40,397 nucleotides of DNA, taken from the NCBI GenBank assembly GCA_023251675.1, contig JAHEYJ010000010.1, positions 1 through 40,397 of the forward strand, given 5' to 3'. This document shows, one piece after another, positions 31,931 through 40,397 of this stretch (the first letter of the stretch is position 1; the number at the start of each line of letters is the position of its first letter). The stretch comes from Bacteroidota bacterium (GTDB lineage Bacteria > Bacteroidota > Bacteroidia > Palsa-948). The translations under genes were made by a program, and so were the position numbers. Below the pieces are notes generated by a model. The model was given only the letters and a program-made list of their open reading frames with translations, was not told where the DNA came from and made no database searches.

Positions 31931-32026
31931 AGCTTTTATCTACTATTATATATCAATCATCCATCATTTATTCCATTTCGTCAAAAGTCATCTAACATGA
32001 CAAATTACACACGTAAAATAATATAA

Positions 32027-33514
32027 ATGCATAACCATTACGCTTTAAAAATAGTTGGATTTTGTCTTCTCACTCTTGGAATTTTCAATGCCCCAATTTG
32101 CAACAAATTTAATGAAACTTCAGGAAATGCGGCCTCTTTAAAATCATCAATAGACCTTCCGCAGATTCAAAAAAGAAAAAAACTCATAGCACTTATTGAT
32201 AACAGCACTACCAGTTACTTTATATATAAAGGGGAGCCGATGGGATATGAATATGAATTACTTCAATCCTTTGCAAAAAATATAAATGCAGAACTTAAGA
32301 TTGTTGTAGTAAAAGATATGAATGAAATTTTTAATCAATTAAGAAAAGGGAAAGTTGATATAGTATGCGCAAATCTTACGGTAACCGAAGAACGGATTAT
32401 GAAAGTGAACTTTACAGAGCCCTTAATTTACACACGGCAGGTTCTGGTTCAGCGCAAGCCAAATGGATGGCAGAAGATGAATGAAGATAAACTCAATGAA
32501 CATCTTGTTCGAAGTACAATTGATTTATCTGGAAAGAAGATTTATGTCAGAAAAGAGTCCTCTTTTTATTCAAGGCTGGTCAATCTTCAAGATGAAATTG
32601 CATCAAAAATTGATATATCTGAAGTTCCGGGAGATATAACAACGGAAGAACTGATTGCAATGGTTGCCAACGGAAAAATCCCCTATACTATTGCTGATGA
32701 AAATGTAGCTATGGTCAATCAAATTTATTTTCCACAAATAGATATTAAAACTGCAATTAGCTTTCCCCAGAAAATTGCATGGGCAGTTAATAAAAACGCA
32801 CCCTTGCTGCTTGCGTCTCTTAATACATGGATTGAAGATCAAAAAACAACCTCTGCCTACGTTGTTCTTTATAATAAATATTTTAAAAATCCGAAAGGAG
32901 CTGGCCAGCGCATTGAAAGCAAATTTTCTTCAATCGGAGGGAATAGGATTTCACCTTACGATGACATGATAATTGCATACAGCAGAGAACTCGGTTGGGA
33001 CTGGCGACTTCTCGCATCAATGATATATCAGGAATCCAGGTTTAACCCGAATGCTGAGTCATGGGCAGGTGCATGCGGTCTCATGCAAATGATACCGTCA
33101 ACTGCTGAAATCTATGGAATGGATACATGTGGAACGACTCCAATCCAAAGCATTGATGCAGGCACAAGGTATTTAATCAAACTGGATAAGTATTGGTCAA
33201 AAATTATTACAAATAAAGATGAAAGAATAAAATTCGTACTTGCTTCGTATAATGTCGGTTTAGGTCATGTAATTGATGCTAGAAATCTTGCCTTGAAATA
33301 TGGTAAAAACCCTGATGTCTGGTATAGTAATGTGGAGAAACTCATACTTCTTAAGTCAAAATCACTTTATTATAATGATCCTGTAGTAAAATGCGGGTAT
33401 TGCCGTGGAGAAGAGCCATTTAAATATGTTCGAGAGATAATGTCAAGGTACGAACATTATAAAAATATTATTAAGGATACCAATCTAAATGAAGTTCTAG
33501 TAGATAATATTTGA
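32027..33514 (+). CDS. mltF: Membrane-bound lytic murein transglycosylase F-like
   Basis: 495 aa. An N-terminal hydrophobic segment (about 8-24) acts as signal or anchor. Residues about 50-290 form a periplasmic solute-binding (SBP_bac_3) domain: LIALIDNSTTSYFIYKGEPMGYEYELL is its opening. Residues about 305-470 form the SLT domain with the catalytic Glu336 in YQESRFNP, GLMQMIPSTA and ASYNVGLGHV. It cleaves the glycan strands of peptidoglycan to make 1,6-anhydro ends. The binding domain regulates by peptide ligands in E. coli MltF. A canonical lipobox is missing. Own transcript, divergent from the Nudix gene. Confidence 0.92.
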   Translation: MHNHYALKIVGFCLLTLGIFNAPICNKFNETSGNAASLKSSIDLPQIQKRKKLIALIDNSTTSYFIYKGEPMGYEYELLQSFAKNINAELKIVVVKDMNEIFNQLRKGKVDIVCANLTVTEERIMKVNFTEPLIYTRQVLVQRKPNGWQKMNEDKLNEHLVRSTIDLSGKKIYVRKESSFYSRLVNLQDEIASKIDISEVPGDITTEELIAMVANGKIPYTIADENVAMVNQIYFPQIDIKTAISFPQKIAWAVNKNAPLLLASLNTWIEDQKTTSAYVVLYNKYFKNPKGAGQRIESKFSSIGGNRISPYDDMIIAYSRELGWDWRLLASMIYQESRFNPNAESWAGACGLMQMIPSTAEIYGMDTCGTTPIQSIDAGTRYLIKLDKYWSKIITNKDERIKFVLASYNVGLGHVIDARNLALKYGKNPDVWYSNVEKLILLKSKSLYYNDPVVKCGYCRGEEPFKYVREIMSRYEHYKNIIKDTNLNEVLVDNI

Positions 33515-33657
33515 TAATTGGATTGAATAATTTGATAGTATATCTATCATAAGTATTAAACGGTCTAAATGTTAATAAAACAGAAACTCTATTGATACTT
33601 TTTACGTAAACAAAAAAGTAAATAATTGAAGTACCAAAAATCAAACAAACAATTTAC

Positions 33658-33828
33658 ATGAACCCCGAAAAACTACACGATTTTGTTACTTGGTTAAATG
33701 GTCAGGTAGAACACCTTACATCGGCAATTAATGATGCTCATGAGGACAAAAATTTTGGCAGGGAAGCTCAATTTGAAGGGATGCGTGATGCTTTTATGAG
33801 ATGCCTTAATAAACTGACAAGAGAATAA
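33658..33828 (+). CDS. 56-aa acidic helical protein
   Basis: An ATG at 33658 leads to a 56-residue frame ending with TAA at 33826-33828: MNPEKLHDFVTWLNG, then helical, charged residues (EDKNFGREAQFEGMRDAFMRCLNKLTRE). The coding style matches neighbours (no rare codon signs) and it is placed after 140 bp of AT-rich leader. It is likely a small cytosolic helical protein. It has no signal peptide or known motif. I cannot assign a function; its short length means that chance cannot be fully excluded. Confidence 0.65.
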   Translation: MNPEKLHDFVTWLNGQVEHLTSAINDAHEDKNFGREAQFEGMRDAFMRCLNKLTRE

Positions 33829-33877
33829 AAAGCCGATTTTTTAATACCTGACCAACCTTACTCTCCAGAATCTACTG

Positions 33878-34471
33878 CTATTTAACGCAGGGAAGTTGAT
33901 TGATAAACACATGAGGATTTACAACTGTATATTCTTCTTCCTTTTTGGACCAGGATATTCTTACTCTTTGTAATTCTTCTGATTGAAGAAGAAGGGCGGA
34001 TTCATGAGGAAGATAAGCAAATGAAAGATACTCAGTAATATCTTTTGAAAGATCAGTATTGCCGCTGAAAGTTGCTCCAAATGGAAGTTCAACTGATTGG
34101 CCCGATTTAAGAATGAAAGTAATTTTATTTCCTTTCACAATCATGCCATAATATTGAAAGGCAACATCCGAGTGAATTTTGAAATTAAAATAAATTCCCA
34201 GAACAGAATCAACACTCATACAACTTAAATTCCCTTTAAAATATTCTTCATTTTTGTATAAAATTTTTGCTGCACTATCGGTAAAATCCATTGATATGAA
34301 TTTTTGATCTTCCACCATTCTAATCCTCTTGCCTAATGGATCCTTTTCATCTCGCGAATATGTACAAGAGCCGGAAGGTTTGGGCATCTCAGACTTATTT
34401 TCTTTTGATGACTGAGTACATGAAATAAACAATGAAGAAAATAGAAAAGTTAAAAAGAGGAGTTTTCTCAT
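33878..34471 (-). CDS. Lipoprotein of unknown function
   Basis: 197 aa with a type II signal peptide: RKLLFLTFLFSSLFISC, lipobox FISC with Cys at residue 18, and a Ser/Lys-rich linker (TQSSKENKSEMPKPS) before the folded part. The rest is beta-rich (KFISMDFTDSAAKILYKNE, KGNKITFILKSGQSVELPFG) and resembles no family I recognise. tRNA-Asp lies 26 bp upstream on the same strand, so it may be transcribed with it from the tRNA promoter. Envelope localisation is likely. Confidence 0.75.
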   Translation of the reverse strand: MRKLLFLTFLFSSLFISCTQSSKENKSEMPKPSGSCTYSRDEKDPLGKRIRMVEDQKFISMDFTDSAAKILYKNEEYFKGNLSCMSVDSVLGIYFNFKIHSDVAFQYYGMIVKGNKITFILKSGQSVELPFGATFSGNTDLSKDITEYLSFAYLPHESALLLQSEELQRVRISWSKKEEEYTVVNPHVFINQLPCVK

Positions 34472-34497
34472 GAAAGATTATTCTAGCAAAAAAATAC

Positions 34498-34574
34498 TGG
34501 CGGACCGGACGGGATTCGAACCCGCGACCTCTTCCGTGACAGGGAAGCATTCTAACCAGCTGAACTACCGGTCC
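34498..34574 (-). tRNA. tRNA-Asp (anticodon GTC)
   Basis: Minus strand: acceptor GGACCGG (34574-34568) pairs with CCGGTCC (34508-34502), discriminator G, and an encoded CCA (34500-34498). The anticodon arm is CTTCC-CTGTCAC-GGAAG with anticodon GTC. D loop and T loop (GCGGGTTCGAATCCCGT) are standard. Confidence 0.97.
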
Positions 34575-34585
34575 TTAAAAGCACG

Positions 34586-34614
34586 CAAAAATATAGTTTT
34601 TTTAACACAAACAG
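34586..34614 (-). promoter_or_regulatory. Predicted promoter of tRNA-Asp
   Basis: Minus strand CTG (34614-34612), an 18-nt spacer, TATTTTTG (34593-34586) followed by CG. The -7 element is identical to that of the GIY-YIG/tRNA-Ser unit, and the CTG-N18 form matches rplS. It lies 11 bp before the tRNA. Confidence 0.6.
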
Positions 34615-34632
34615 ATACCTCTTTTATCTTAG

Positions 34633-35523
34633 TTATTTCATAAAGGCTTTTAGCTGCTCAGAAAGCGACTTTTCAACTTGAGCATTTACATTAACTAAAG
34701 GAAGGCGAACATATGATGAACAGATTTTCATCTTTTCTAACAGGAATTTCACTCCGGCTGGGCTGCCATCAGCAAAAATAAGACGTATAAATTCATCAAT
34801 CTTATAATGAAGTTTTTGTCCCATAGTATAATTTCCGGCAAGAGCACAGCGGACCATTTCTGAGAATTCCCCTGGAAAGGCATTTGCAATGACAGAAATA
34901 ACACCATCCCCACCAGAAGCAATTACAGGAAGCGTAATCAAATCATCACCAGAAATAACCAGAAAATCTTTTGGCTTATATTTGATGATTTTCATTATTT
35001 GATCAAAATTACCTGAAGCTTCTTTAACAGCAAAAATATTTTTCACTTCATGCGCTAATTGGAGTGTTGTTTCAGCATTGATATTTGAACTGGTCCTTCC
35101 CGGGACATTATAAATGATTATTGGAAGTGGGCTAACTCCAGCAATTGCTTTATAATGCTCAATAATCCCTCTCTGACTGGGTTTATTATAATATGGCGAA
35201 ACTGAAAGAATAGCATCAACTCCATTTAAATCGTATTGCTTAAATGTGTCCATCACTTCACGTGTATTGTTGCCTCCTACCCCAACTACTACTGGAACAC
35301 GTTTATCAGTTTTCTCAACCGTATATTTTATAAGAGATTTCTTTTCTTCTTTGCTTAGTGTCGGCGTTTCGCCCGTTGTTCCTAATGAAACAACATACTC
35401 TACTTCACCCTTAATTACATGGTCAATAACTTTTCCAAGGCCATTAAAATCAATGCTTCCATCTTTTAAGAACGGCGTGACTAAAGCCACTCCTGTCCCT
35501 TTAAATTTACTGTACTTGCTCAT
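34633..35523 (-). CDS. dapA: 4-hydroxy-tetrahydrodipicolinate synthase
   Basis: 296 aa. TIM-barrel aldolase with the GTTGETPTL pocket (Thr49/Thr50), Tyr138 and Arg143 in IYNVPGRT, and Schiff-base Lys167 in FAVKEASG. It condenses pyruvate with aspartate semialdehyde, the first committed step to lysine and meso-diaminopimelate for peptidoglycan. It overlaps the upstream DUF6913-like gene by 17 bp and therefore belongs to the same message as the surface-polysaccharide genes. Confidence 0.96.
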   Translation of the reverse strand: MSKYSKFKGTGVALVTPFLKDGSIDFNGLGKVIDHVIKGEVEYVVSLGTTGETPTLSKEEKKSLIKYTVEKTDKRVPVVVGVGGNNTREVMDTFKQYDLNGVDAILSVSPYYNKPSQRGIIEHYKAIAGVSPLPIIIYNVPGRTSSNINAETTLQLAHEVKNIFAVKEASGNFDQIMKIIKYKPKDFLVISGDDLITLPVIASGGDGVISVIANAFPGEFSEMVRCALAGNYTMGQKLHYKIDEFIRLIFADGSPAGVKFLLEKMKICSSYVRLPLVNVNAQVEKSLSEQLKAFMK

Positions 35524-36091
35524 CGGCAGATAGTTGTTTGTCGTGTTTTTTATTAATTATGAATAAATACGTATCAATGTTTTTCAAAAAATATTTCATG
35601 CCTTTTGAAGCATCTGCATCAATCATCATATCAAAGATATCACTATTTCTATCGTTTTTTTTCCCAACTTTGAATTTTGCTTTAGAGAGAGACGAAACAT
35701 ATCTTAGCGGAAAAAGATCATTTATGTTTAGATCTAAAAGAATGTCATATTCATCTTCAATGAAGTTTCTCACATAAATGCTGTCCGGGAAATTATACCA
35801 GTTTAAATCCTTAATAGTAAAGAAATCATACTCTAGTTTTGAATAGGCCATTGGAGGCGTTTGCTTAAGGTTGTAAAAACCGATCGCTTTCACCCTTTTC
35901 TTCATTTCTTTCAGATAAACAATGTACTTTTTCACTAACTCAAAATTTCCAGCCTCCGTGGCATCAAAAAGAATTCCCACAGATTTTGCTTCTTCCATGT
36001 TCATGAATGTTTTCTTTCTAGAAAAAGATGCAATTTCTAAAGAAAGAAAATATTTCCCGATAGCGTTTTTTAATGACTGAATTAATTGCAT
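35507..36091 (-). CDS. DUF6913-like protein of unknown function
   Basis: 194 aa, no signal peptide, mixed alpha/beta. Readable stretches are SVGILFDATEAGNFELVKKYI, FYNLKQTPPMAY, FTIKDLNWYNFPDS and YDILLDLNINDLFPLRYVSSLS, near the pattern of a Bacteroidetes family next to dapA that is labelled DUF6913; the family name is from memory. It overlaps dapA by 17 bp at its 3' end and the acetyltransferase by 1 bp at its start, so all three are coupled. The role is unknown. Confidence 0.65.
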   Translation of the reverse strand: MQLIQSLKNAIGKYFLSLEIASFSRKKTFMNMEEAKSVGILFDATEAGNFELVKKYIVYLKEMKKRVKAIGFYNLKQTPPMAYSKLEYDFFTIKDLNWYNFPDSIYVRNFIEDEYDILLDLNINDLFPLRYVSSLSKAKFKVGKKNDRNSDIFDMMIDADASKGMKYFLKNIDTYLFIINKKHDKQLSADEQVQ

Positions 36092-36648
36092 TATTCTAAA
36101 ATCAACCTGTCTTTTATTTTTACTGCCGGATTTCCTTGATAAATCGAATAGGGTTCAAGCATATCAGATGCTACCGAACCTGCGGTCAGAACTGAATGAG
36201 AGTTGCAGGTTACTCCTGAACAAACCATCGCTCCAGCACCTATCCATACTCCCTCCTCAAGTAAAATAGCTCCTATCATTAAATCAAATGTAGATTTTTT
36301 GTAATTATGGTTACCGCAGATCAGCATAGCACCTTGTGAAATGCAACAGTTAGAACCTATTGAAAGTTTTCCAAGACTATCCAGCCAAACATTTTCTCCA
36401 ATCCAAACATGGTTTCCAATTGAAAGATTCCAAGGATATTTAATATTCACTTTCGGCTTAATGACAACTCCAGTACCTACTTTAGCACCGAATAACCGCA
36501 GCAAAAAAATCTTAAAGGAATAAAAAGGGAAATAGGAATTAAAGAAACAGATGTTCACAGAATACCAAACTGCCCTTGAAAACAAAGAAGCGCCTGGTTT
36601 ATACCATGAATTATTATATTTAGATAAATCCGTTTTAATCATATGCAA
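36091..36648 (-). CDS. WcaF-type left-handed beta-helix acetyltransferase
   Basis: 185 aa (an alternative start is the Met at residue 3, 36642). After an amphipathic front (SLFSRAVWYSVNICFF, FKIFLLRLFGAKVG) come hexapeptide repeats: VVIKPKVNIKYPWNLSIGNHVWIGENVWLDS, shown as the VWIGENV core, then CISQGAMLICGNHNY with the catalytic-type His, VWIGAGAMVCSGV and GNPAVKIKDR. It should O-acetylate a sugar of a capsule or exopolysaccharide using acetyl-CoA, working as a trimer. One-bp overlap with the DUF6913-like gene and 10 bp from the glycosyltransferase upstream. Confidence 0.9.
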   Translation of the reverse strand: MHMIKTDLSKYNNSWYKPGASLFSRAVWYSVNICFFNSYFPFYSFKIFLLRLFGAKVGTGVVIKPKVNIKYPWNLSIGNHVWIGENVWLDSLGKLSIGSNCCISQGAMLICGNHNYKKSTFDLMIGAILLEEGVWIGAGAMVCSGVTCNSHSVLTAGSVASDMLEPYSIYQGNPAVKIKDRLILE

Positions 36649-36658
36649 AAGTAAGCGT

Positions 36659-37792
36659 TTAGGAGAACAGCCGCCTGTTGGCTTGAATCTTTTCTTTATC
36701 CATCACTATCTGAGCAGCATATTTAAATGCTGCATTTGAGCATGCATCATATTCAGAAGCATTCATCTCAACACATTTTTCAATTACAGTTACAAACCCT
36801 GATGTATTTCTAAGAGAAATCTCCCATCCTGCGTTTTTTAGTTCAAGATTATTCCAAGGTGTTTGATCGCTTATTATTACCGGAAGACCTTCAGACATAG
36901 ATTCGAGTATTATATGTCCAAAATTTTCTCCTCTGGATGGCATAAAAAGAAAATGGTAATCCGTCATTGATTGAAAAAGCATTTCACTGTTTGCCTCACC
37001 CTTGTATTCTGCTTTAATATTTTCAGGAAGCCCTTTTAAAGCTTTATTGCATTTATCTGCATATAAATGGTCATAGATAGATCCATAATAATCAAAGGAA
37101 ACATTGCCTTTTACATGCTTTAACACTTCTAATGCGAATAATAAATTTTTTTCAGGAGAGATCCGAGCTATATTTAATAGCCGAAGCTCTCCAAATTGTT
37201 TTTTTCGCGTATTTGGTTTTGAAAGTACCATCTTTCTTGGAAGGTTAGGGGCAACAATTATTTTAGCCTGTGGAAAAAACAATAATATCTGGTTCATTTC
37301 CTCCTGAGATGATGCTTGAAAAGTCACCCCATTAAAAAGCTCGGTTTTTTTTGCAAAAAAAAGGAATAATTTCTTTTTTAAAGATTTAATAGCTAAAGCA
37401 CTGGAAGCCAGCATGCCTCTCGAAGCAATAATTACATTTTTTTTATCTGAAATATATCTTAAAGGAACAATAGTAAAAAGCTTGGAAAAAATACCATTCA
37501 AATAATAATAATCTGTTTCAGTTTCTTTAATCAACTTTTTAATGACAGTAGAATTTAATTTTTCATTTGCTATATAATATACACTAGAGCCATCCGGAAG
37601 TCTATTCCATTCGTTTTTATTAACTGTTTTATATGAACTTAAACTCAAGTAATCCACATCAGAAGTAATAATTAAAAATTCAAATTCATCAGAAAGGTGT
37701 GCAACTAAATTCGCACAGGATCTAATCGGTCCTCCGGCCCTGAAGCCGGGTAAGTACCAGTCAATAAATATTAAGATTTTCTTTTTACCCAT
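36659..37792 (-). CDS. GT4-family glycosyltransferase
   Basis: 377 aa, GT-B fold. The N-terminus ILIFIDWYLPGFRAGGPIRS holds the acceptor-side Gly-rich loop, and the C-terminal half has LNIARISPEKNL and the E-x7-E motif in RGENFGHIILESMSEGLPVI. Donor likely a UDP- or GDP-sugar; acceptor a lipid-linked glycan at the inner membrane. It overlaps the second GT4 gene by 8 bp upstream. Specificity not readable. Confidence 0.9.
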   Translation of the reverse strand: MGKKKILIFIDWYLPGFRAGGPIRSCANLVAHLSDEFEFLIITSDVDYLSLSSYKTVNKNEWNRLPDGSSVYYIANEKLNSTVIKKLIKETETDYYYLNGIFSKLFTIVPLRYISDKKNVIIASRGMLASSALAIKSLKKKLFLFFAKKTELFNGVTFQASSQEEMNQILLFFPQAKIIVAPNLPRKMVLSKPNTRKKQFGELRLLNIARISPEKNLLFALEVLKHVKGNVSFDYYGSIYDHLYADKCNKALKGLPENIKAEYKGEANSEMLFQSMTDYHFLFMPSRGENFGHIILESMSEGLPVIISDQTPWNNLELKNAGWEISLRNTSGFVTVIEKCVEMNASEYDACSNAAFKYAAQIVMDKEKIQANRRLFS

Positions 37793-38831
37793 TTACAACA
37801 GACATTAGCGTATGTGTCCAAGTTTCGGGAGTTATTTGCTTTGCAAGAATCGAACTTTTCTCTCCCATACTAAACAATTCATCATCATTCAAAGAGAAAA
37901 TTAAACTCAAAGCAGTTTTCAAACTATTAATATCACCTGCACGAAATGCAAATCCATTTTCATTTTCTTTCAAAAATAAAGTTGAGGAGCCCACTTCACT
38001 GCTACAAATTAGCGGGAAACCTGCAGATGCAAACTCATGAACTGCAACACCCCATGGTTCAAAAAGGCTTGGCAATACAAAAACCCCTGTATCCGCTATA
38101 AACTTTCCAATATCTTTTGGCTGTATAAATCCAAAGTGTTTAATTGAAGGATGAATAACAGGCTCCATATCGCCTGTTCCAAGGCACCATAATTCCCAGT
38201 TATTTGGACTTTCATTTTGAATTGCAATAAATGCACTCCAAAGATTCTTAATTCCTTTAAAATCATAATACCTGCCAACAAAAATAAGTCGATGAGGAAA
38301 TCGATTTTTTTTCGATTCTTTATATTGCAAAAATAAATTATGAAAATAATTATAATCACATGAATAAAATCCAGTAAGTATATTTTCTGAAGCAAAACCA
38401 AGTTTCTTTGCAAATTCCAATTGCGGTATTCCCGGAATCCAGCAATGAGAAAAATATTTACGAATTGTAACTGGCTTTAAAAACGCACCCACACGTTGCT
38501 TTAAACTTCCCGTCCATTTGTTATCGAAACCGACTATTACAGGAATTTTGTTTTTATAAATTTTACAAACAGAAAGATATTCATTATCCTTCCAACCGCT
38601 GCAATATATCAGGTCAGGAGATATTGCTTTTACAAAGGCAAGAATATCATTTTTATTAAAAGTATTTCTTTCATATACTTTAATCTTTCCCGGAAATGAA
38701 AACTCAAAAGGTGCTTCCTTGTTAACCGTCTTTCTGACTATATGAATATCAGCGGAAGTATTTAAAACCAACGCATCCATACATGAAAGAAAATATGGAG
38801 CCAGCTCTGTATATAAAAAAATTATTTTCAT
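37785..38831 (-). CDS. GT4-family glycosyltransferase
   Basis: 348 aa. A GT-B enzyme with RLIFVGRYYDFKGIKNLW (donor-domain start), ELWCLGTGDM and the E-x7-E motif in LFEPWGVAVHEFASAGFPLI. It overlaps the other GT4 gene by 8 bp and the polymerase by 1 bp. It adds one sugar in assembly of the polysaccharide repeat; the sugar is unknown. It and the previous gene do not look like recent duplicates. Confidence 0.9.
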   Translation of the reverse strand: MKIIFLYTELAPYFLSCMDALVLNTSADIHIVRKTVNKEAPFEFSFPGKIKVYERNTFNKNDILAFVKAISPDLIYCSGWKDNEYLSVCKIYKNKIPVIVGFDNKWTGSLKQRVGAFLKPVTIRKYFSHCWIPGIPQLEFAKKLGFASENILTGFYSCDYNYFHNLFLQYKESKKNRFPHRLIFVGRYYDFKGIKNLWSAFIAIQNESPNNWELWCLGTGDMEPVIHPSIKHFGFIQPKDIGKFIADTGVFVLPSLFEPWGVAVHEFASAGFPLICSSEVGSSTLFLKENENGFAFRAGDINSLKTALSLIFSLNDDELFSMGEKSSILAKQITPETWTHTLMSVVNG

Positions 38832-40138
38832 TACGCTAATGGCAGCGAAGGAATAACTGGAGAATCATTTTCCTTCTCAGAAATTTCGTTTAAATATTTC
38901 TTGTAATTCACATGGTTGTAATAATACATCCAAATAAAGAAAGGAAAACCATTTAAAAAATAATGACCTTGTCTAAGAAGATTTACGGTTATCATCACAA
39001 AAATACCTCCTGAGATAATCCAGAAATAATCGGGTATTGAGCTTTCTGATTTCCTTTTAATAAAATATCGAAAATAAATAAACAAAAATAAACCTGTTCC
39101 GAATAAACCGGTTTCAGAAATCAAACGAAAAAGCATGGAACTTGCATCCTGATTATTTTGAGAAATTCCACCTACTCCAATATCTTTTGTTATGGAATAT
39201 TTACTAAAAGCTACGGGGTGAGACCCTAAGCCGGAACCCAATAAATAATTATTAGAAATATTTCTCATTGCAACCTGGTAATTATCATACAGAATAATTG
39301 AAGATCCGTGTGTCCTTCCTATAGAAAATTTACCCGTTGTAAAGATATCAATAGTGCTATCGTATCTCTCTCTAAAATCTGAAACATTATTGTATAAATA
39401 AATAAAAGCACCTAATAACAATGGAATAAAGAAAAACATATAACGTATAAAGCCGAAATTAATAAGCAATACTATCAAAGCAACAAGAATTGCAGTATAA
39501 GCGACTCCTGAAAATGAAAGGCAATACACAAAAAATATCAATACACTTTTTCGTTTTGAAAGATAATAAGGCCGTTTTACCAGTAAATTATATATCGAAA
39601 CAAATACGCTGGCAGAAATACATGTAGCAAAATAAGTGGGTTCTCCAAAAATTGAATTTATTCTTATTCCAAAATTACCTCCACGAGCAACGCCCCATTT
39701 ATTTAATAGCCAGCTATAATCATATCCATACCTAAACCCTATTTTATATGAAACAAATTGTATCAATCCAATAATAGCAACAAAATAACATCCTTTCAAA
39801 TATAGCTGGAAGAGCTTCTCAACATTAAACTCAAATTGAACTAAAACATAATAATAAAACAAATAAGAAAAAAAAACACCTAAGAATATTTTTAGAAACA
39901 TAGGTGTCGTATCGTTGTCTAAATAAATATTTAGAATACCACTTAGAAGAAGTATAGGAAAAATAATCAGAAAAGATTTAGGAAATGGATGTTTCAGAGC
40001 AAAAACAGGCAGAAGAATCAAGAAGATAGCATATCCAAAATAGATTTCAGCAGGTTCTTTAGTAAACACATAGGAATTAACAAAAACAGATACATAAATT
40101 AAAAAAACAATAATTTTATTTACTCTGCCTTCAAACAT
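38831..40138 (-). CDS. O-antigen polymerase/ligase-like membrane protein (Wzy-like)
   Basis: 435 aa with about 10-12 TM segments, plus a long periplasmic loop (about 255-340) rich in charged residues (DFRERYDSTIDIFTTGKFSIGR, shown for its RxR-like part, and NNYLLGSGLGSHP). The motif LLGSGLGS and the loop between TM pairs are typical of Wzy/WaaL-type proteins. It would polymerise or ligate repeat units at the outer face of the inner membrane. It joins the GT4 gene and the cut membrane gene by 1-bp overlaps. Confidence 0.85.
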   Translation of the reverse strand: MFEGRVNKIIVFLIYVSVFVNSYVFTKEPAEIYFGYAIFLILLPVFALKHPFPKSFLIIFPILLLSGILNIYLDNDTTPMFLKIFLGVFFSYLFYYYVLVQFEFNVEKLFQLYLKGCYFVAIIGLIQFVSYKIGFRYGYDYSWLLNKWGVARGGNFGIRINSIFGEPTYFATCISASVFVSIYNLLVKRPYYLSKRKSVLIFFVYCLSFSGVAYTAILVALIVLLINFGFIRYMFFFIPLLLGAFIYLYNNVSDFRERYDSTIDIFTTGKFSIGRTHGSSIILYDNYQVAMRNISNNYLLGSGLGSHPVAFSKYSITKDIGVGGISQNNQDASSMLFRLISETGLFGTGLFLFIYFRYFIKRKSESSIPDYFWIISGGIFVMITVNLLRQGHYFLNGFPFFIWMYYYNHVNYKKYLNEISEKENDSPVIPSLPLA

Positions 40139-40397
40139 TATTTATTATTGTTTTCGATTTGAATATTAGATACGATTAATGGTGCCACTTCCTGAGCAAT
40201 AAAGAAAACAATTAGTGGAAGTGTAATATAAAAATAGCGTCCGCAGCTATTTCCTAAAACAGCTACAATAGATACAAAATGAGCCTGAACATATAAAAGG
40301 AATACAATAAACAGATTTAATTTATCAAAGGATAACCTATTATAAATTTTATAAATCAATATTAAAATATATAATAAAAATATATTTTGATTCAAGA
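40138..40397 (-). CDS. Polytopic membrane protein (partial, 5' end outside window)
   Basis: Last 86 or so residues of a protein that starts beyond the right edge; no start is visible and TTG at 40395 is not a true start. The fragment has two or three TM segments and RYFYITLPLIVFFIAQ, a pattern like the end of GT39/dolichyl-phosphate-mannose-type or other polysaccharide membrane enzymes. Family not certain. 1-bp overlap with the polymerase, so same operon. Confidence 0.55.
   Translation of the reverse strand, partial: LNQNIFLLYILILIYKIYNRLSFDKLNLFIVFLLYVQAHFVSIVAVLGNSCGRYFYITLPLIVFFIAQEVAPLIVSNIQIENNNK

Overview
This window looks like a piece of a Bacteroidota (Bacteroidetes) chromosome, probably an environmental or uncultured lineage. 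The evidence is the AT-rich, Lys/Asn/Ile-rich coding style, promoter-like sites of the Bacteroidetes type (TTG, about 20 nt, TAnnTTTG) instead of a -10/-35 pair, and phylum-typical families: a GWxTD-domain protein, DUF4294, two PorE-like TPR/PD40/OmpA proteins, and a TPR protein with a SpoIIE phosphatase domain. No rRNA, phage, IS element or CRISPR array was seen.

Layout. 1-743: 5' part of a GT2 glycosyltransferase. 768-2240: GWxTD protein. 2332-2844: a compact unit made of a promoter, a structured leader holding a 14-nt copy of a tRNA-Ser 5' end, a GIY-YIG nuclease gene and the intact tRNA-Ser(TGA), closed by a terminator. 2921-4525: MFS transporter and CoA-binding protein. 4595-8450 (minus): a small secreted Lys/Pro/Ala-rich protein, a histidine kinase/response regulator pair, and a class III aminotransferase overlapping a small secreted protein. 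8490-9928: methyltransferase and ZIP metal transporter. 9921-11840: two divergent peroxiredoxins, the second apparently co-transcribed with an aquaporin-family channel whose selectivity filter looks unusual. 11852-13353: 3-hydroxyacyl-CoA dehydrogenase and DUF4294 protein.

13468-19830 (minus) is a tight biotin operon: bioB, an outer-membrane-like protein of unknown function, bioF, bioD, bioA, and then the biotin-dependent carboxylase subunit gene accC. The makers of the cofactor and a user of it therefore sit in one unit. 19940-21097 is trmD-rplS. 21382-29097 is an envelope module: TPR protein, PorE-like OmpA protein with an extra EF-hand tail, TPR/SpoIIE phosphatase, and a second PorE-like protein. 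29104-33828 holds a second hydroxyacyl-CoA dehydrogenase, a secreted protein with a sorting-domain-like tail, a CoA-type Nudix hydrolase, an MltF-like lytic transglycosylase and an untracked 56-aa gene. 33878-35523 has a lipoprotein, tRNA-Asp(GTC) and dapA. 35507-40397 (minus) is a surface-polysaccharide cluster (DUF6913-like protein, WcaF-type acetyltransferase, two GT4 glycosyltransferases, a Wzy-like polymerase and a cut membrane protein) that runs into dapA.

The most unusual points are: the GIY-YIG/tRNA-Ser unit; 7-nt-period tandem repeats read in frame inside two class III aminotransferases (twice in bioA); the peroxiredoxin-aquaporin pair; the duplicated PorE-like proteins around a signalling phosphatase, one with an EF-hand; and the unknown membrane protein inside the bio operon.
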